Shown here in pieces: positions 54,706 to 64,000 of a stretch of 64,000 nt of DNA. Under the pieces are notes generated by a model. It worked only from the letters and a program-made list of their open reading frames with translations. It was not told the DNA's origin and did no database searches. A program made the translations under genes and the position numbers. The stretch comes from Mycolicibacterium flavescens (GTDB lineage Bacteria; Actinomycetota; Actinomycetes; Mycobacteriales; Mycobacteriaceae), in assembly GCF_001722335.1 (NCBI RefSeq), contig NZ_MIHA01000001.1, positions 434,001 through 498,000 on the forward strand, given 5' to 3'. Position 1 is the stretch's first letter; the number at the start of each line of letters is the position of its first letter.

Positions 54706-55488
54706 GTGAACGCCGTCCCCGATGACCTGACGTTGGCGCTGGCTCTGGCCGACGAGGCCGATGCCCAGACCACCGCGCGCTTCGGCGCGGTCGACCTCGT
54801 CGTCGAGACCAAACCGGACATGACGCCGGCCACCGACGCCGACCTCGCGGTCGAGACGATGATCCGGCGCCGGCTCGGCGAGGCGCGGCCCGAGGATTCG
54901 GTGTTCGGCGAGGAGTTCGGCGGCACCAGGCAGTTCACCGGCCGGCAGTGGGTCGTCGACCCCATCGACGGGACCAAGAACTTCGTCCGCGGGGTGCCGG
55001 TGTGGGCGACGCTGATCGCGCTGCTGCACGACGGGGTGCCGGTGGTCGGGGTCGTCAGCGCGCCTGCGCTGCACCGCCGGTGGTGGGCGATGACCGGGCA
55101 CGGCGCGTTCACCGCGGTCGCCGGGGGTCCGCAGCGGCGGGTGGGCGTGTCGAAGGTCGACGACCTGGGCTCGGCGAGCCTGGCGTTCTCCAGCCTGTCC
55201 GGCTGGGCGCAGCGCGGCATCCGCGACCGCTTCGTGGCGTTGACCGACGCGGTGTGGCGGGTGCGCGGTTACGGCGACTTCTACAACTACTGCCTGGTCG
55301 CCGAGGGGGCCGTCGACATCGCGCTGGAACCCGAGGTGTCGACGTGGGATCTGGCACCGTTGGATGTGCTGGTGCGCGAGGCCGGCGGCCGGTTCACCAA
55401 CCTGGCCGGCGAACCGGGGCCGCACGGCGGCAGCGCGGTGGCCACCAACGCGCTCCTGCACGACGAGGTGCTGGCCCGCCTGCGCTGA
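54706..55488 (+). CDS. hisN: Histidinol-phosphatase / inositol monophosphatase-family phosphatase
   Basis: 260 aa, same length as M. tuberculosis HisN. Metal sites: GEEFG 68-72, DPIDGT 85-90 and the distal [15 protein letters not shown]. Mg2+-dependent dephosphorylation of L-histidinol phosphate is the expected role in histidine biosynthesis. In M. tuberculosis the same gene precedes fadE24-fadE23, as here. GTG start, 23 bp from the divergent small membrane protein gene. Confidence 0.9.
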   Translation: MNAVPDDLTLALALADEADAQTTARFGAVDLVVETKPDMTPATDADLAVETMIRRRLGEARPEDSVFGEEFGGTRQFTGRQWVVDPIDGTKNFVRGVPVWATLIALLHDGVPVVGVVSAPALHRRWWAMTGHGAFTAVAGGPQRRVGVSKVDDLGSASLAFSSLSGWAQRGIRDRFVALTDAVWRVRGYGDFYNYCLVAEGAVDIALEPEVSTWDLAPLDVLVREAGGRFTNLAGEPGPHGGSAVATNALLHDEVLARLR

Positions 55489-55503
55489 GCGCGGCGGCCG
55501 CGG

Positions 55504-55549
55504 ACCTTACCCGCGAGTCAGTTCTGGTACCTTACTCTGGAGTCAGTTC
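55504..55549 (+). promoter_or_regulatory. Tandem 21-bp direct repeats in the fadE24 promoter
   Basis: Two copies (55504-55524 and 55529-55549) match at 18 of 21 positions; both start ACCTTAC and end GAGTCAGTTC. TACTCT between the halves of copy 2 fits a -10. Tandem regulator sites are the simplest reading. Confidence 0.55.
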
Positions 55550-55588
55550 GACGAGTTCGGACATCCACCACAAAGCGAGGCAGCCGAC

Positions 55589-56983
55589 ATGACCGACACC
55601 CGGCCGTCGAAGAACGGGTCGAAACCGAAGCGAACCGGCCGCAAGGAAAGCGCTGTGGGTCTGCAGAAGCACCGCCGCACCGCGACCGACCTGGGATTGG
55701 CGTTGGTCACCCCGCTGGTCGGTCAGGAGTTCCTCGACCGCTACAACCTGCGCGACCCGCTCAACCGCGGAATCAAGTACGGCGTCAAGCAGGCCTTCTC
55801 GATGGCCGGCGCCGCAAGTCGCCAGTTCAAGCGGGTTTCGGGCAGCCAGGGCGGTCCGACCCGGCTCAAGACCAGCGGTTCGGACTACTTCGATCTGACC
55901 CCCGACGACGAACAGCAGATGATCGTCGACACCGTCACCGAGTTCGCCGCCGAGGTGATCCGCCCGGCCGCCCGCGAGTCCGACGAATCCGCAAGCCACC
56001 CAGCCGATCTGGTGACCCGCGCCTCCGAACTCGGCATCACCGCGATCAACGTGCCCGAGGATTTCGAGGGCATCGCGGCACACCGCGCGGCGGTCACCAA
56101 CGTCCTGGTCGCCGAGGCGCTGGCCTACGGCGACATGGGTCTGGCGCTGCCGGTGCTGGCGCCGGCCGGGGTGGCGTCGGCGCTGACGCACTGGGGCAGC
56201 GCCGACCAGCAGGCCACCTACCTCAAGGAGTTCGCAGGCGAGAACGTCCCGCAGGCCTGTGTGGCGATCGCCGAACCGCGCGCGCTGTTCGACCCGACCG
56301 CGCTGAAGACGACGGCCGTGCGGACCCCCAGCGGCTACCGCATCGACGGCGTCAAGTCGCTGGTGCCGGCCGCCGCCGACGCCGAATTGTTCATCGTCGC
56401 AGCGCAACTCAACGGCAAGCCGGCGATGTTCATCGTCGAGTCGTCGTCGCAGGGCGTCAGCGTCACCCCCGATCCGGGTATGGGCATCCGCGCCGCAGCC
56501 ATCGGCCAGGTCACCTTCGACGGGGTCAGCGTGCCGCTGTCGGCGCGCCTGGGCGAGGACGAAGCCACCGACGCGGACTACTCCGAGGCGATCGCGTTGT
56601 CGCGGCTGGGCTGGGCCGCGCTGGCCGTCGGCACCTCGCACGCCGTGCTCGACTACGTCGTCCCCTACGTCAAGGAGCGCCACGCGTTCGGTGAACCGAT
56701 CGCGCACCGGCAGGCGGTCGCGTTCATGTGCGCGAACATGGCGATCGAGTTCGACGGGCTGCGGTTGATCACCTGGCGCGGGGCGTCGCGGGCCGACCAG
56801 GGGCTGTCGTTCGCCCGCGAGGCGGCGCTGGCCAAGCGGCTCGGCGCCGACAAGGGCATGCAGATCGGCCTGGACGGCGTGCAACTGCTCGGCGGCCACG
56901 GCTACACCAAGGAACACCCGGTGGAGCGCTGGTACCGCGACCTTCGCGCGGTCGGCGTCGCCGAGGGCGTCGTGGTCATCTAG
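55589..56983 (+). CDS. fadE24: Acyl-CoA dehydrogenase FadE24
   Basis: 464 aa. A basic N-terminal extension (about 1-95, KNGSKPKRTGRKES) precedes the dehydrogenase fold (FDLTPDDEQQMIVDTVTEFA, ACVAIAEPRALFDPTALKT, HAVLDYVVPYVKERHAFGEP, GVQLLGGHGYTKEHPVERWY). Partner fadE23 is 29 bp downstream; the two probably form one heteromeric enzyme. In M. tuberculosis the pair is reported to be induced by isoniazid. The extension is a family trait, not an artefact, since the ATG and its context are good. Confidence 0.92.
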   Translation: MTDTRPSKNGSKPKRTGRKESAVGLQKHRRTATDLGLALVTPLVGQEFLDRYNLRDPLNRGIKYGVKQAFSMAGAASRQFKRVSGSQGGPTRLKTSGSDYFDLTPDDEQQMIVDTVTEFAAEVIRPAARESDESASHPADLVTRASELGITAINVPEDFEGIAAHRAAVTNVLVAEALAYGDMGLALPVLAPAGVASALTHWGSADQQATYLKEFAGENVPQACVAIAEPRALFDPTALKTTAVRTPSGYRIDGVKSLVPAAADAELFIVAAQLNGKPAMFIVESSSQGVSVTPDPGMGIRAAAIGQVTFDGVSVPLSARLGEDEATDADYSEAIALSRLGWAALAVGTSHAVLDYVVPYVKERHAFGEPIAHRQAVAFMCANMAIEFDGLRLITWRGASRADQGLSFAREAALAKRLGADKGMQIGLDGVQLLGGHGYTKEHPVERWYRDLRAVGVAEGVVVI

Positions 56984-57012
56984 TCGTCAGTCTTACGAGC
57001 GAAAGTCGAACC

Positions 57013-58224
57013 ATGGCAATCAATCTGGAACTCCCCCGCAAACTCGAAGCGGTGATCGAGAAGGCGCATCAGGGCGCGGCCGAGATGCTGCGGCCGATCT
57101 CCCGCAAATGGGATCTGCGCGAGCACGAGTACCCGGTCGAACTCGACACCCTGGCCACCCTGTTCGAGGGGATTCAGGGCGCGAAGACGGTCGCGTTCGC
57201 CGGCGCGGAGGCTTTCGCGGCCGGCGAGCGCAAGGAGGTCAACCACAACGGCGCGAACATGTCGGCCGCGCTCAACGTGATGGAGATCAGTTGGGGCGAC
57301 GTCGCTTTGATGCTGTCGGTGCCGCGGCAGGGGCTGGGCAACGCGGCGATCTCCAGCGTCGCCACCGGGGATCAGCTCGAACGCCTCGGCAAGGACGTGT
57401 GGGCGGCGATGGCCATCACCGAACCCGGCTTCGGTTCGGACTCGGCGGCGGTGTCGACGACGGCCAAACTCGACGGCGACGAGTACGTCATCAACGGTGA
57501 GAAGATCTTCGTCACGGCGGGTTCCCGCGCCACCCACATCGTGGTGTGGGCGACGCTGGACAAGTCGCGGGGCCGGGCGGCGATCAAATCGTTCATCGTC
57601 CCACGCGAGCATCCCGGCGTGACGGTCGAGCGCCTCGAGGACAAGCTCGGCATCAAGGCCTCCGACACCGCGGTGATCCGCTTCGACAACGTCCGGATTC
57701 CCAAGGACAACCTGCTCGGCAGCCCCGAGATCGAGGTGGAGAAGGGTTTCGCGGGGGTCATGGAGACCTTCGACAACACCCGCCCCGTGGTCGCTGCGAT
57801 GGCCGTCGGCATCGCCCGCGCCGCGCTCGAGGAGGTCCGCAAGATCCTCACCGAGGCGGGTATCGAGATCTCCTACGACAAGCCGTCACACGCCCAGAGC
57901 GCACCCGCGGCGGAGTTCCTGCGCATGGAATCCGACTGGGAGGCAGCGTATCTGCTGATGGTGCGCTCGGCGTGGCAGGCGGACAACGCGATTCCGAACT
58001 CGAAGGAAGCGTCGATGGGCAAGGCCAAGGCCGGCCGGGTCGCCAGCGACATCACGCTCAAGGCCGTCGAGCTGGCCGGCACGGTCGGCTACTCGGAGGC
58101 GACGCTGCTGGAGAAGTGGGCCCGCGACAGCAAGATCCTCGACATCTTCGAGGGCACCCAGCAGATCCAGTTGCTGGTGGTGGCGCGTCGGCTGCTCGGG
58201 TTGTCGTCGGCCGAATTGAAGTAG
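57013..58224 (+). CDS. fadE23: Acyl-CoA dehydrogenase FadE23
   Basis: 403 aa. Mid-domain MAITEPGFGSDSAAVSTTAK and INGEKIFVTAGSRATHIVVW, the FAD/substrate loop DKLGIKASDTAVIRFDNVRI, and the C-terminal ILDIFEGTQQIQLLVVARRL with the catalytic-base region FEGT. Complete acyl-CoA dehydrogenase. Follows fadE24 in one operon. Ends before a dispersed inverted repeat and a strong terminator. Confidence 0.93.
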   Translation: MAINLELPRKLEAVIEKAHQGAAEMLRPISRKWDLREHEYPVELDTLATLFEGIQGAKTVAFAGAEAFAAGERKEVNHNGANMSAALNVMEISWGDVALMLSVPRQGLGNAAISSVATGDQLERLGKDVWAAMAITEPGFGSDSAAVSTTAKLDGDEYVINGEKIFVTAGSRATHIVVWATLDKSRGRAAIKSFIVPREHPGVTVERLEDKLGIKASDTAVIRFDNVRIPKDNLLGSPEIEVEKGFAGVMETFDNTRPVVAAMAVGIARAALEEVRKILTEAGIEISYDKPSHAQSAPAAEFLRMESDWEAAYLLMVRSAWQADNAIPNSKEASMGKAKAGRVASDITLKAVELAGTVGYSEATLLEKWARDSKILDIFEGTQQIQLLVVARRLLGLSSAELK

Positions 58225-58239
58225 GGCTCAGGACCGTCG

Positions 58240-58299
58240 CGCGAGCAGACACAGAATCGCACGAATCCGGTCTCGGGAGCGCGATTCTGTGTCTGCTCG
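58240..58299. repeat. Dispersed inverted-repeat element (copy 2)
   Basis: Perfect 19-bp arms (58242-58260 and 58281-58299) with a 20-nt loop. The left 23 nt equal those of the element at 43392. Lies 16 bp after the fadE23 stop. Confidence 0.88.
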
Positions 58300-58327
58300 G
58301 CGGTCAGGGGCCGCCACGCAAAAGGCA

Positions 58328-58362
58328 AAAGTCCCCGGACGCGGGTCGCGTCCGGGGACTTT
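58328..58362. terminator. Bidirectional hairpin terminator between fadE23 and antigen 85 gene
   Basis: Perfect 15-bp stem, arms AAAGTCCCCGGACGC and GCGTCCGGGGACTTT, 5-nt loop, with T-rich flanks in both directions. Serves two convergent genes. Confidence 0.88.
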
Positions 58363-58372
58363 CGCGATCTGA

Positions 58373-60203
<1,831 letters not shown>

Positions 60204-60285
60204 TTTTCCGCACGCTCGGGGCGTGGTGAGCGTGCGCGGTTTGTCGAGATGAGACGGCGTGTCGTGGACAGACGCGCATGCTCGG

Positions 60286-60303
60286 CCATACAAAAAAGTA
60301 TGG
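60286..60303 (+). promoter_or_regulatory. Palindromic operator with A6 centre before the monooxygenase-like gene
   Basis: Arms CCATAC and GTATGG around six A residues. TATGGT (60299-60304) fits a -10 overlapping the right arm, with the ATG at 60317. Candidate operator of the adjacent TetR protein. Confidence 0.65.
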
Positions 60304-60316
60304 TAGCGTCCGGGCC

Positions 60317-61489
60317 ATGACCGCCGCCTCGGCCATCTCCCCCGTCGACGCCGACTTCGTGCGCCGGCTCGCAGACCGCGCGCAGGATGCCGAACGGCTG
60401 CGCCAGCTGCCGGCCGCGACGGTCGAGGAGTTCACCGCCTCGGGGATCACCGACCTGCTGGTGCCCGCCCGCTTCGGCGGCAGGCAGGCGCCGTTCCCGG
60501 AGATCCTCGATCCGGTGCGACGGATGGCGCACGGCTGCGCGTCGAGCGCGTGGACCATCGGCTTCTTCGTCCTGCACAACTGGATGCTCGCGCTGTTCGG
60601 CGAGCAGGCCCAGCAGGAGGCGTTCGCGACGCGTCCGTTCCTGGCGCCCGCCCCGCTGGCGCCGACGGGCCGCGGCGTGCCCGCCGACGGCGGGATCCGG
60701 CTGACCGGCCGCTGGTCGTGGGCCACCGGCGTGATGCACGGCAACTGGATCATGGTCGGCGTCCTGTGCGGACCGCAGGACGATCTGAGCGCGATCTATC
60801 CCGCGCTCGCGCTGCTGTCGATCGAGGACGCCGTCATCGAGGACGTCTGGCACACCGACGGCATGCGCGCCACCGGATCCAACGACGTCGTCATCACCGA
60901 CGTGTTCGTGCCCGAACACCGGTTGGTCCGCGTCACCGACATCTACACCGGCAACGCCCCCGGTGCCGGGCTGCACGACACCGCCACCTACCGGTGGCCG
61001 ATGGTGCCGGCGCTGGCGCTGCTGGCGGCGATGCCGGCACTGGGCAGCGCCGAACGCGCCGTCGAGATCTACTCCGAGCGGCTCGCCGGCCGGGTGCTGG
61101 CCTACGAGGGCGTCACGCAGAAGGACAAACCGCTGGCCCAGGCCCGCCTCGGCGAGGCCGACGTCCGGCTGCGGGCGCTGCGCGGACTGCTGGCCGACAC
61201 CGTCGACGAGATCGAAACCACGGTCGCCGCGGGCGATTCGGTGCCCCGGCCGGTTCGGGCGGCCGCGCGGATGGCCGCCGCGCACATCGTCTACGAGTCG
61301 CGCGCGGTGATCGGGCTGCTGCTCGAGGCGTCGGGGGCCAGCGCGCACTTCGTCGACAACCCGCTGCAGCGCCTCAAGCGCGACGTCGACGTCATCACCG
61401 GCCACGTCGTGTTCGACTACGACACCAGCCGCGAACTCGCCGGAGCACTGAAACTCGGAATGAAAGTGCCGCGAACCGCAATGGTGTAG
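60317..61489 (+). CDS. Acyl-CoA dehydrogenase-like flavin-dependent monooxygenase/oxidase (HsaA/HpaH type)
   Basis: 390 aa. Acyl-CoA-dehydrogenase fold without the catalytic Glu loop of true dehydrogenases: TASGITDLLVPARFGGRQAP, GCASSAWTIGFFVLHNWML, LTGRWSWATGVMHGNWIMVG, DVWHTDGMRATGSNDVVITD. This is the two-component flavin monooxygenase oxygenase group (for example HsaA of steroid degradation). First gene of the cluster running to the window end with a homogentisate-dioxygenase-like protein, consistent with aromatic hydroxylation followed by ring cleavage. Confidence 0.85.
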   Translation: MTAASAISPVDADFVRRLADRAQDAERLRQLPAATVEEFTASGITDLLVPARFGGRQAPFPEILDPVRRMAHGCASSAWTIGFFVLHNWMLALFGEQAQQEAFATRPFLAPAPLAPTGRGVPADGGIRLTGRWSWATGVMHGNWIMVGVLCGPQDDLSAIYPALALLSIEDAVIEDVWHTDGMRATGSNDVVITDVFVPEHRLVRVTDIYTGNAPGAGLHDTATYRWPMVPALALLAAMPALGSAERAVEIYSERLAGRVLAYEGVTQKDKPLAQARLGEADVRLRALRGLLADTVDEIETTVAAGDSVPRPVRAAARMAAAHIVYESRAVIGLLLEASGASAHFVDNPLQRLKRDVDVITGHVVFDYDTSRELAGALKLGMKVPRTAMV

Positions 61490-61498
61490 GGAGAAGAC

Positions 61499-61900
61499 AT
61501 GGCCGACGACGTGCGCGACCGGATCACCAAACTGTTCCAGAAGAACGTCGCCAACCGGTTGATGAAAGTGCTGCCCTTCCAGACGCTGCTGGAGACGACG
61601 GGCCGCACGTCGGGCCGGCCCCGGCGCACCCCGCTGGGCGGCAGCCGTGTCGGCGACCAGTTCTGGTTCGTCTCGGAGTTCGGCGACCGGTCGCAGTACA
61701 TCAAGAACATCAAGGCCGACCCGCACGTGCGTGTCCGACTGAACGGCCGCTGGCACAACGGAATTGCGCACCTGATGCCCGACGACGACCCGCACGAGCG
61801 GCTCAAGTCGCTGCCGCAGTTCAACAGCTTCGGGGTGCGCACGTTCGGCACCAACCTGCTGACCGTGCGGGTCGATTTCACCGACAGCTCCGGTGGTTGA
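61499..61900 (+). CDS. Deazaflavin (F420)-dependent nitroreductase-family protein
   Basis: 133 aa, ATG with AGGGAGA upstream, 9 bp after the previous stop. Ddn-like split barrel: LLETTGRTSGRPRRTPLGGS (F420 phosphate-binding motif), FWFVSEFGDRSQYIKNIKAD, HVRVRLNGRWHNG. Members reduce quinones and nitro compounds with F420H2; in this cluster it may handle a quinone intermediate. Cytoplasmic or membrane-associated. Confidence 0.88.
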   Translation: MADDVRDRITKLFQKNVANRLMKVLPFQTLLETTGRTSGRPRRTPLGGSRVGDQFWFVSEFGDRSQYIKNIKADPHVRVRLNGRWHNGIAHLMPDDDPHERLKSLPQFNSFGVRTFGTNLLTVRVDFTDSSGG

Positions 61901-61915
61901 CCCGACCGGAAAGTA

Positions 61916-61937
61916 AAACTAAAGTCAGTTTTAGTTT
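61916..61937. promoter_or_regulatory. Palindrome upstream of the homogentisate-dioxygenase-like gene
   Basis: Perfect arms AAACTAAA and TTTAGTTT with a 6-nt spacer GTCAGT, strikingly A/T-rich, 28 bp before the GTG. Suggests a separate regulated promoter inside the cluster. Confidence 0.6.
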
Positions 61938-61964
61938 CTTGCCGCCGCTGCCGAGGGAGTCACC

Positions 61965-63071
61965 GTGGAATCGTTCGTTCACCTGCGCAAGGGCAAGGGG
62001 CCGCGGCGGCTGCACGCCGACCTCGACGGCCTCAAGGACGACGAACTCGGCCGCGGCGGGTTCACCGGCCGCACGGCCAGCTTCTTCCGGCGCAACGACC
62101 CCACCGCCTACCGGACCGTCGGCCCGCTGCGCCCCACCGACGTGCTGTCCTCCGAACTCAAACCCAGCGACGCCACCGACGCCCACGGCGGTCCGCTCCT
62201 GATGTTCTCCAACGCCGACTGCCTGGTGTCGCTCAGTCGGCGCAGCGAGGAGATGCCGTTCTTCGTCCGCTACGTCGACGGCGACCTCTTGTCGTTCGTA
62301 CACAAGGGTTCCGGCCGACTGGAGACCGAGTTCGGTCCGCTGGACTACCGCGAGGGCGACTGGGTCTACATCCCGAAGGCCTGCACCTGGCGCCAGATCC
62401 CCGCCGCAGAGACCACGCTGCTGATGATCCAGGCGACCGACGAGTTCCGGGTGCCGCCGGCCGGTTACCTGGGCAGGCACTTCCCGTTCGATCCGGGCCT
62501 GGCCGTGGTCCCCGAACCCGCGCCCATCGACGACGGCGCGGGACCGACCACCGCGGACGGCGAGTACGAGGTCCGGCTGATCCATGAGGGCGGCCCCACT
62601 TCGCTGTTCTACCAACACCATCCGCTCGACGTGGAGGGCTGGCGCGGGGACAACTTCGCGTTCACCTTCAACATCTCCGACTACCACGTCATCACGTCCG
62701 AGAGCGTGCACCTGCCGCCGACGGTGCACCTGTTCATGCAGGCCACCGGCGTCTACATCATGAACTTCCTGCCCAGGCCCGCCGAGAGCGTGCCGGGCAC
62801 CGAACGCACGCCGTGGTACCACCGCAACGTCGACTACGACGAGATCGCGTTCTTCCACGCCGGCTCGCTGTACGGCATCCCGATGCCGCCGGGCCTGGTC
62901 TCCCACGCTCCGCAGGGCGTGCACCACGGCGCCCCCGAGAAGGCCCGTGAGCGCGCGCGCCGCAAGTTCGACGACTACGACAGGGTGGACTGGTCGGTGA
63001 TCGCCATCGACACCCGCCGCCGACTGATCCCGTCCGACGAGATCCTGGCCAACGATCTGGGGCAGCACTGA
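61965..63071 (+). CDS. Homogentisate 1,2-dioxygenase-family cupin protein
   Basis: 368 aa, GTG with GAGGGAG upstream. Bicupin HGD-like fold: FVRYVDGDLLSFVHKGSGRL and DYREGDWVYIPKACTWR in the N-terminal cupin; YHVITSESVHLPP, MQATGVYIMNFLP, YHRNVDYDEIAFFHAG, PQGVHHGAPEKA in the C-terminal part, the last rich in candidate iron ligands. Shorter than classical homogentisate dioxygenase (about 430 aa), so a related ring-cleavage substrate is possible. Confidence 0.85.
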   Translation: MESFVHLRKGKGPRRLHADLDGLKDDELGRGGFTGRTASFFRRNDPTAYRTVGPLRPTDVLSSELKPSDATDAHGGPLLMFSNADCLVSLSRRSEEMPFFVRYVDGDLLSFVHKGSGRLETEFGPLDYREGDWVYIPKACTWRQIPAAETTLLMIQATDEFRVPPAGYLGRHFPFDPGLAVVPEPAPIDDGAGPTTADGEYEVRLIHEGGPTSLFYQHHPLDVEGWRGDNFAFTFNISDYHVITSESVHLPPTVHLFMQATGVYIMNFLPRPAESVPGTERTPWYHRNVDYDEIAFFHAGSLYGIPMPPGLVSHAPQGVHHGAPEKARERARRKFDDYDRVDWSVIAIDTRRRLIPSDEILANDLGQH

Positions 63072-63073
63072 CA

Positions 63074-64000
63074 ATGACCACCGCAGTCAAGCACGAATAC
63101 GACCGTATCCCGTATCTGGTTGCCTTCCAAAATAATTCGGGGGTGCGCGATGTCTACGGCGGTGTCGCCGAACTGGTGGTGCTGGAAAGCCACCTGCTGC
63201 GGCCGAAAGACAAGCCGTCCGACACCGTGCTGGTCTTCATGCACCCGATCGGCGGCGGCGCCTACCTGCCGATGATGAACGGCCTGGCCCGCGCCGGTCA
63301 TCACGTCATCTACTGCAACAGCCGGTTCCGCGGCACCGACTCGGCGCTGCTGATGGAGAAGGTCGTCGAGGACCTCGGCGAGTGCATCAAGGACGCCAAG
63401 AACCGCCTGGGCTACGAGAAGGTGGTGCTGGCCGGGTGGAGCGGCGGCGGGTCGCTGTCGGTGTTCTACCAGCAGCAGGCCCAGCATCCGACCGTCACGG
63501 CGAGCCCGTCGGGCGACGGCCCGGATCTGACCAAGCTGGGCCTGATCCCCGCCGACGGGTTGATGCTGCTGGCCGCCCACATCAGCCGTCACGGCACGAT
63601 GACCGAGTGGCTCGACGCGTCGATCCTCGACGAGTCCGACCCGTCCAAGCGCGATCCCGAACTGGATCTGTACAACCCGGACAACCCGAACCAGCCGCCG
63701 TACACGCCGGAGTTCCTCGAGCGCTACCGGCAGGCGCAGATCGACCGCAACCGGCGAATCACCAAGTGGGTCAAGGACAAGCTCGCGGAGCTCAAGGCGG
63801 CGGGCCGCCCCGACGACGAGTTCGCGTTCGTCGTGCACGGCACCATGGCCGACCCGCGCTGGCTCGACCCCACCGTCGACCCGAACGAACGCAAACCCGG
63901 CACCTGCTATCTGGGGGACCCGCAGGTGGTCAACAACTCCCCCGTCGGGCTGGCCCGGTTCTGCACGCTGCGCAGCTGGCTGTCGCAGTGGAGCTACGAC
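63074..64000 (+). CDS. Alpha/beta hydrolase (partial, runs off the window)
   Basis: First 309 aa visible, ATG 63074, two bases after the dioxygenase stop. Fold markers: VLVFMHPIGGGAYLPMMNGL (oxyanion turn), nucleophile S123 in AGWSGGGSLSVFY, and a large insertion rich in Asp/Pro after residue 190. Expected to hydrolyse a ring-fission product or ester in the cluster's pathway. The C-terminal acid and His are beyond the edge, so completeness is unknown. Confidence 0.85.
   Translation, partial: MTTAVKHEYDRIPYLVAFQNNSGVRDVYGGVAELVVLESHLLRPKDKPSDTVLVFMHPIGGGAYLPMMNGLARAGHHVIYCNSRFRGTDSALLMEKVVEDLGECIKDAKNRLGYEKVVLAGWSGGGSLSVFYQQQAQHPTVTASPSGDGPDLTKLGLIPADGLMLLAAHISRHGTMTEWLDASILDESDPSKRDPELDLYNPDNPNQPPYTPEFLERYRQAQIDRNRRITKWVKDKLAELKAAGRPDDEFAFVVHGTMADPRWLDPTVDPNERKPGTCYLGDPQVVNNSPVGLARFCTLRSWLSQWSYD

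Overview
The window is high-GC chromosomal DNA of a Mycobacterium / Mycolicibacterium-type actinobacterium, probably a fast-growing, catabolically versatile environmental species. Evidence for this: a tmRNA encoding the tag ADSNQRDYALAA; an antigen 85 mycolyltransferase; the block smpB-ftsX-ftsE-(P/T-rich protein)-mscS-prfB followed by fprA, and the pair fadE24-fadE23 behind hisN, both familiar from M. tuberculosis; frequent GTG starts with ATGA/GTGA overlaps; and many TetR, SDR, acyl-CoA dehydrogenase and Rieske genes. No insertion sequence, prophage, CRISPR array or tRNA was found.

Layout. 0-5 kb: YbaK-type deacylase, an SRPBCC/TetR operon with an operator over its start codon, a large exported acidic protein and a VTT membrane protein. 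4.5-8.6 kb: a four-gene Rieske / TauD operon with a divergent LysR regulator. 8.6-19.6 kb: a Crp-type regulator, a small ORF, a SigF-family sigma factor, a DUF35/thiolase pair, exported esterases, a GAF protein, an APC permease and a DUF4185 protein. Five of these genes carry a GTTT/GTTG-N15-17-GGGTA element upstream, the SigF promoter type. 19.6-25.2 kb: two STAS genes flank a 1384-aa fusion of histidine kinase, receiver, PAS, SpoIIE-like phosphatase and RsbW-like ATPase; a PAS-ANTAR protein follows. 25.8-27.4 kb: a secreted acidic-repeat protein behind a 16/19 match to the IdeR iron box. 27.4-45.8 kb: D-aminoacylase-like amidohydrolase, Rieske/TetR pair, fused acyl-CoA dehydrogenase, epimerase, PPOX and universal stress proteins with DosR-like boxes, several SDRs, TerC, exported hydrolases and a TesB thioesterase. 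45.9-55.5 kb: core block with ssrA, smpB, ftsEX, prfB, fprA and hisN. 55.5-64 kb: fadE24-fadE23, antigen 85, and a TetR-linked cluster (flavin monooxygenase-like, deazaflavin-dependent reductase, homogentisate dioxygenase-like, alpha/beta hydrolase) that runs off the end.

How it may work together. The most interesting theme is general stress control. A SigF-family factor with no neighbouring anti-sigma gene has an autoregulatory-type promoter, and nearby regulators (Crp, GAF protein) and a permease share that promoter type. Ten kilobases away lies a complete partner-switching module (STAS, phosphatase, RsbW-like kinase) fused to a two-component phosphorelay. A functional link between the two is inference from sequence and proximity. 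A second theme is a pair of exported proteins that share a header of about 225 residues (hydrophobic GRxGxLAVALGVGAA start, acidic/proline filler, FARRE motif) joined to unrelated C-terminal domains.
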